From Pseudomonas asiatica (GTDB taxonomy: Bacteria > Pseudomonadota > Gammaproteobacteria > Pseudomonadales > Pseudomonadaceae): a stretch of 64,000 nt of DNA. The position numbers and the translations under genes are program-made. The notes under the pieces were generated by a model. The model made no database searches. It was not told the DNA's origin and saw nothing but the letters and a program-made list of their open reading frames with translations. The stretch is taken from positions 3,224,001 through 3,288,000 of the forward strand of contig NZ_BLJF01000001.1 of NCBI RefSeq assembly GCF_009932335.1, in the 5' to 3' direction. Positions 63,215 to 64,000 of the stretch are shown here, piece after piece. How positions within the stretch are numbered: position 1 is the first letter of the stretch; each line of letters opens with the position of its first letter.

Positions 63215-64000
63215 ATGACTGAAATCAATAGTCTCGGCGCACAAACCGCAATCAGCCCCCAGGCCATCAAGGCGGGCATGACCGGCGAACTGCTGCGCCT
63301 GACACAACCGCAACCCGGCTTGATGGCCCCCGGCGAGACCGCCCAGGCCGAAGTCATGTCGTTGCGCCAGGTGGGCCAGGATTTTCAGCTGGTGCTGCGG
63401 CTGATGCAGGCCAACGGCACCCAGACCCAGCTGCAAGCCAGCGCCAGCCAGCCCCTGCCCCAGGGCAGCCAGGTCACGGTCAGCCAGACCGAAAGCAACC
63501 GCCTGGCGATCATGCTGCAGCAGGCCAGCGCCAGCCAGGTCGCCACCCTCACCCGCCTGGACACCAGCAAAGTGCCGGTCGGCACCCTGCTGCAGGGCAA
63601 GGTCCTGACCAACCAGGCGCTGGCCCAGGCGCCCGGCCAGCCAGCCGTCTACCGGGCGCTGGTCAGCCTGCTCAACAGCGCCCAGGCCGGCGCTACCCTG
63701 AGCGTGGACAGCCCGCGCCCGCTGGCCGTTGGCAGCCTGCTCAGCGCGCTGGTGCAGGGCGACCAGTCGCTGCGTTTCGTACCGCTCAGCGGCCGCCAGG
63801 ACCAGCTCAGCATTGCCCAGCAGCTGCTGACCCAACAAAACCGCCAGGCTTCGCTGCCCGGCCTGCTCAATGCCCTGCAACAGGTGGCCCGCGACCCGGG
63901 CGCCGATGGCGAATTGCGAGCCAGCGCCGAACGCCTGCTGGCGAGCCTGCCAGAAGCCCGGCAACTGGGTGATGCCAAGGCAGTGGCGCAGGCCCTGAAC
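63215..64000 (+). CDS. fliK: FliK-family flagellar hook-length control-like protein, 3' end outside window
   Basis: The frame is open from ATG at 63215 to the right edge (262 residues seen). Very rich in Gln, Ala and Leu with many short repeats (QPQPGLMAPGETAQ, LQASASQPLPQGSQ), as in the N-terminal part of FliK-type secreted ruler proteins; the diagnostic C-terminal domain is outside the window. In P. putida the ccm operon borders flagellar/chemotaxis genes, which supports the call. An alternative ATG at 63278 has a better ribosome site (AAGGCGGG) than the first. Confidence 0.7.
   Translation, partial: MTEINSLGAQTAISPQAIKAGMTGELLRLTQPQPGLMAPGETAQAEVMSLRQVGQDFQLVLRLMQANGTQTQLQASASQPLPQGSQVTVSQTESNRLAIMLQQASASQVATLTRLDTSKVPVGTLLQGKVLTNQALAQAPGQPAVYRALVSLLNSAQAGATLSVDSPRPLAVGSLLSALVQGDQSLRFVPLSGRQDQLSIAQQLLTQQNRQASLPGLLNALQQVARDPGADGELRASAERLLASLPEARQLGDAKAVAQALN

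Overview
The window is chromosomal DNA of a Pseudomonas, almost certainly of the P. putida group. This rests on the smc-zipA-ligA block, a ccmABCDEFGHI cytochrome c maturation operon beside a flagellar FliK-like gene, high G+C, and about sixteen clusters of the 'CGCGGGTAAACCCGCTCCTACAGG' type of REP element typical of that group, cited here from memory of the family.

Layout. (1) 1-4700 is a mosaic accessory stretch of visibly lower G+C. It holds the end of an AraC-type regulator, gene remnants, about 100 bp that look like the IRi end of a class 1 integron (Tn402 family) fused to a serine resolvase gene, and a run of small uncharacterised genes on the minus strand, including a Cas2/VapD-like ('SinR family') protein. 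It stops next to the SRP RNA gene (ffs). (2) 5185-12338: ligA, zipA and smc. (3) 12342-31455: a purine catabolism super-cluster. It contains a GntR regulator, xdhA-xdhB-xdhC-guaD, aqpZ, a second GntR regulator, a purine permease, uraH, puuE-uraD-allA-puuD, a urate/xanthine permease and two Tsx-like porins. One orphan RHS-core gene interrupts it. (4) 31593-41716: DUF808 protein, a RutR-like TetR regulator, glcG-like gene, gcl-hyi-glxR-ttuD-pyk and a urea transporter. (5) 41732-54667: a second orphan RHS gene, K+ channel, sulfate-binding protein, methyltransferase, EamA exporter and Lrp regulator, NCS1 permease with a hydantoin/allantoin racemase-like gene, and housekeeping or hypothetical genes. 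(6) 54762-55586: a symmetric repeat structure with 254-bp inverted arms flanked by hexanucleotide satellites. (7) 55597-62948: lipoprotein and the ccm operon, then the start of a FliK-like gene at the right edge.

How the genes fit together. Guanine is deaminated by GuaD to xanthine, oxidised by XdhAB (matured by XdhC) to urate, then oxidised by the membrane cytochrome-c urate oxidase PuuD to 5-hydroxyisourate. UraH and UraD convert this to S-allantoin, PuuE opens it to allantoate, and AllA releases glyoxylate and urea from ureidoglycolate. An allantoate amidohydrolase gene is not in the window. Glyoxylate then enters Gcl, Hyi, GlxR, TtuD and Pyk towards pyruvate, and urea can cross by the UT-family transporter. 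The DNA supports this view of one regulon. The palindrome TTGTATACAA, or its variant TTGTACACAA, lies before uraH, puuE, the GntR/permease pair, the glcG-like/gcl pair and the NCS1 permease. Candidate sigma-54 promoters precede puuE and the NCS1 permease, and a RutR-like box precedes xdhA.
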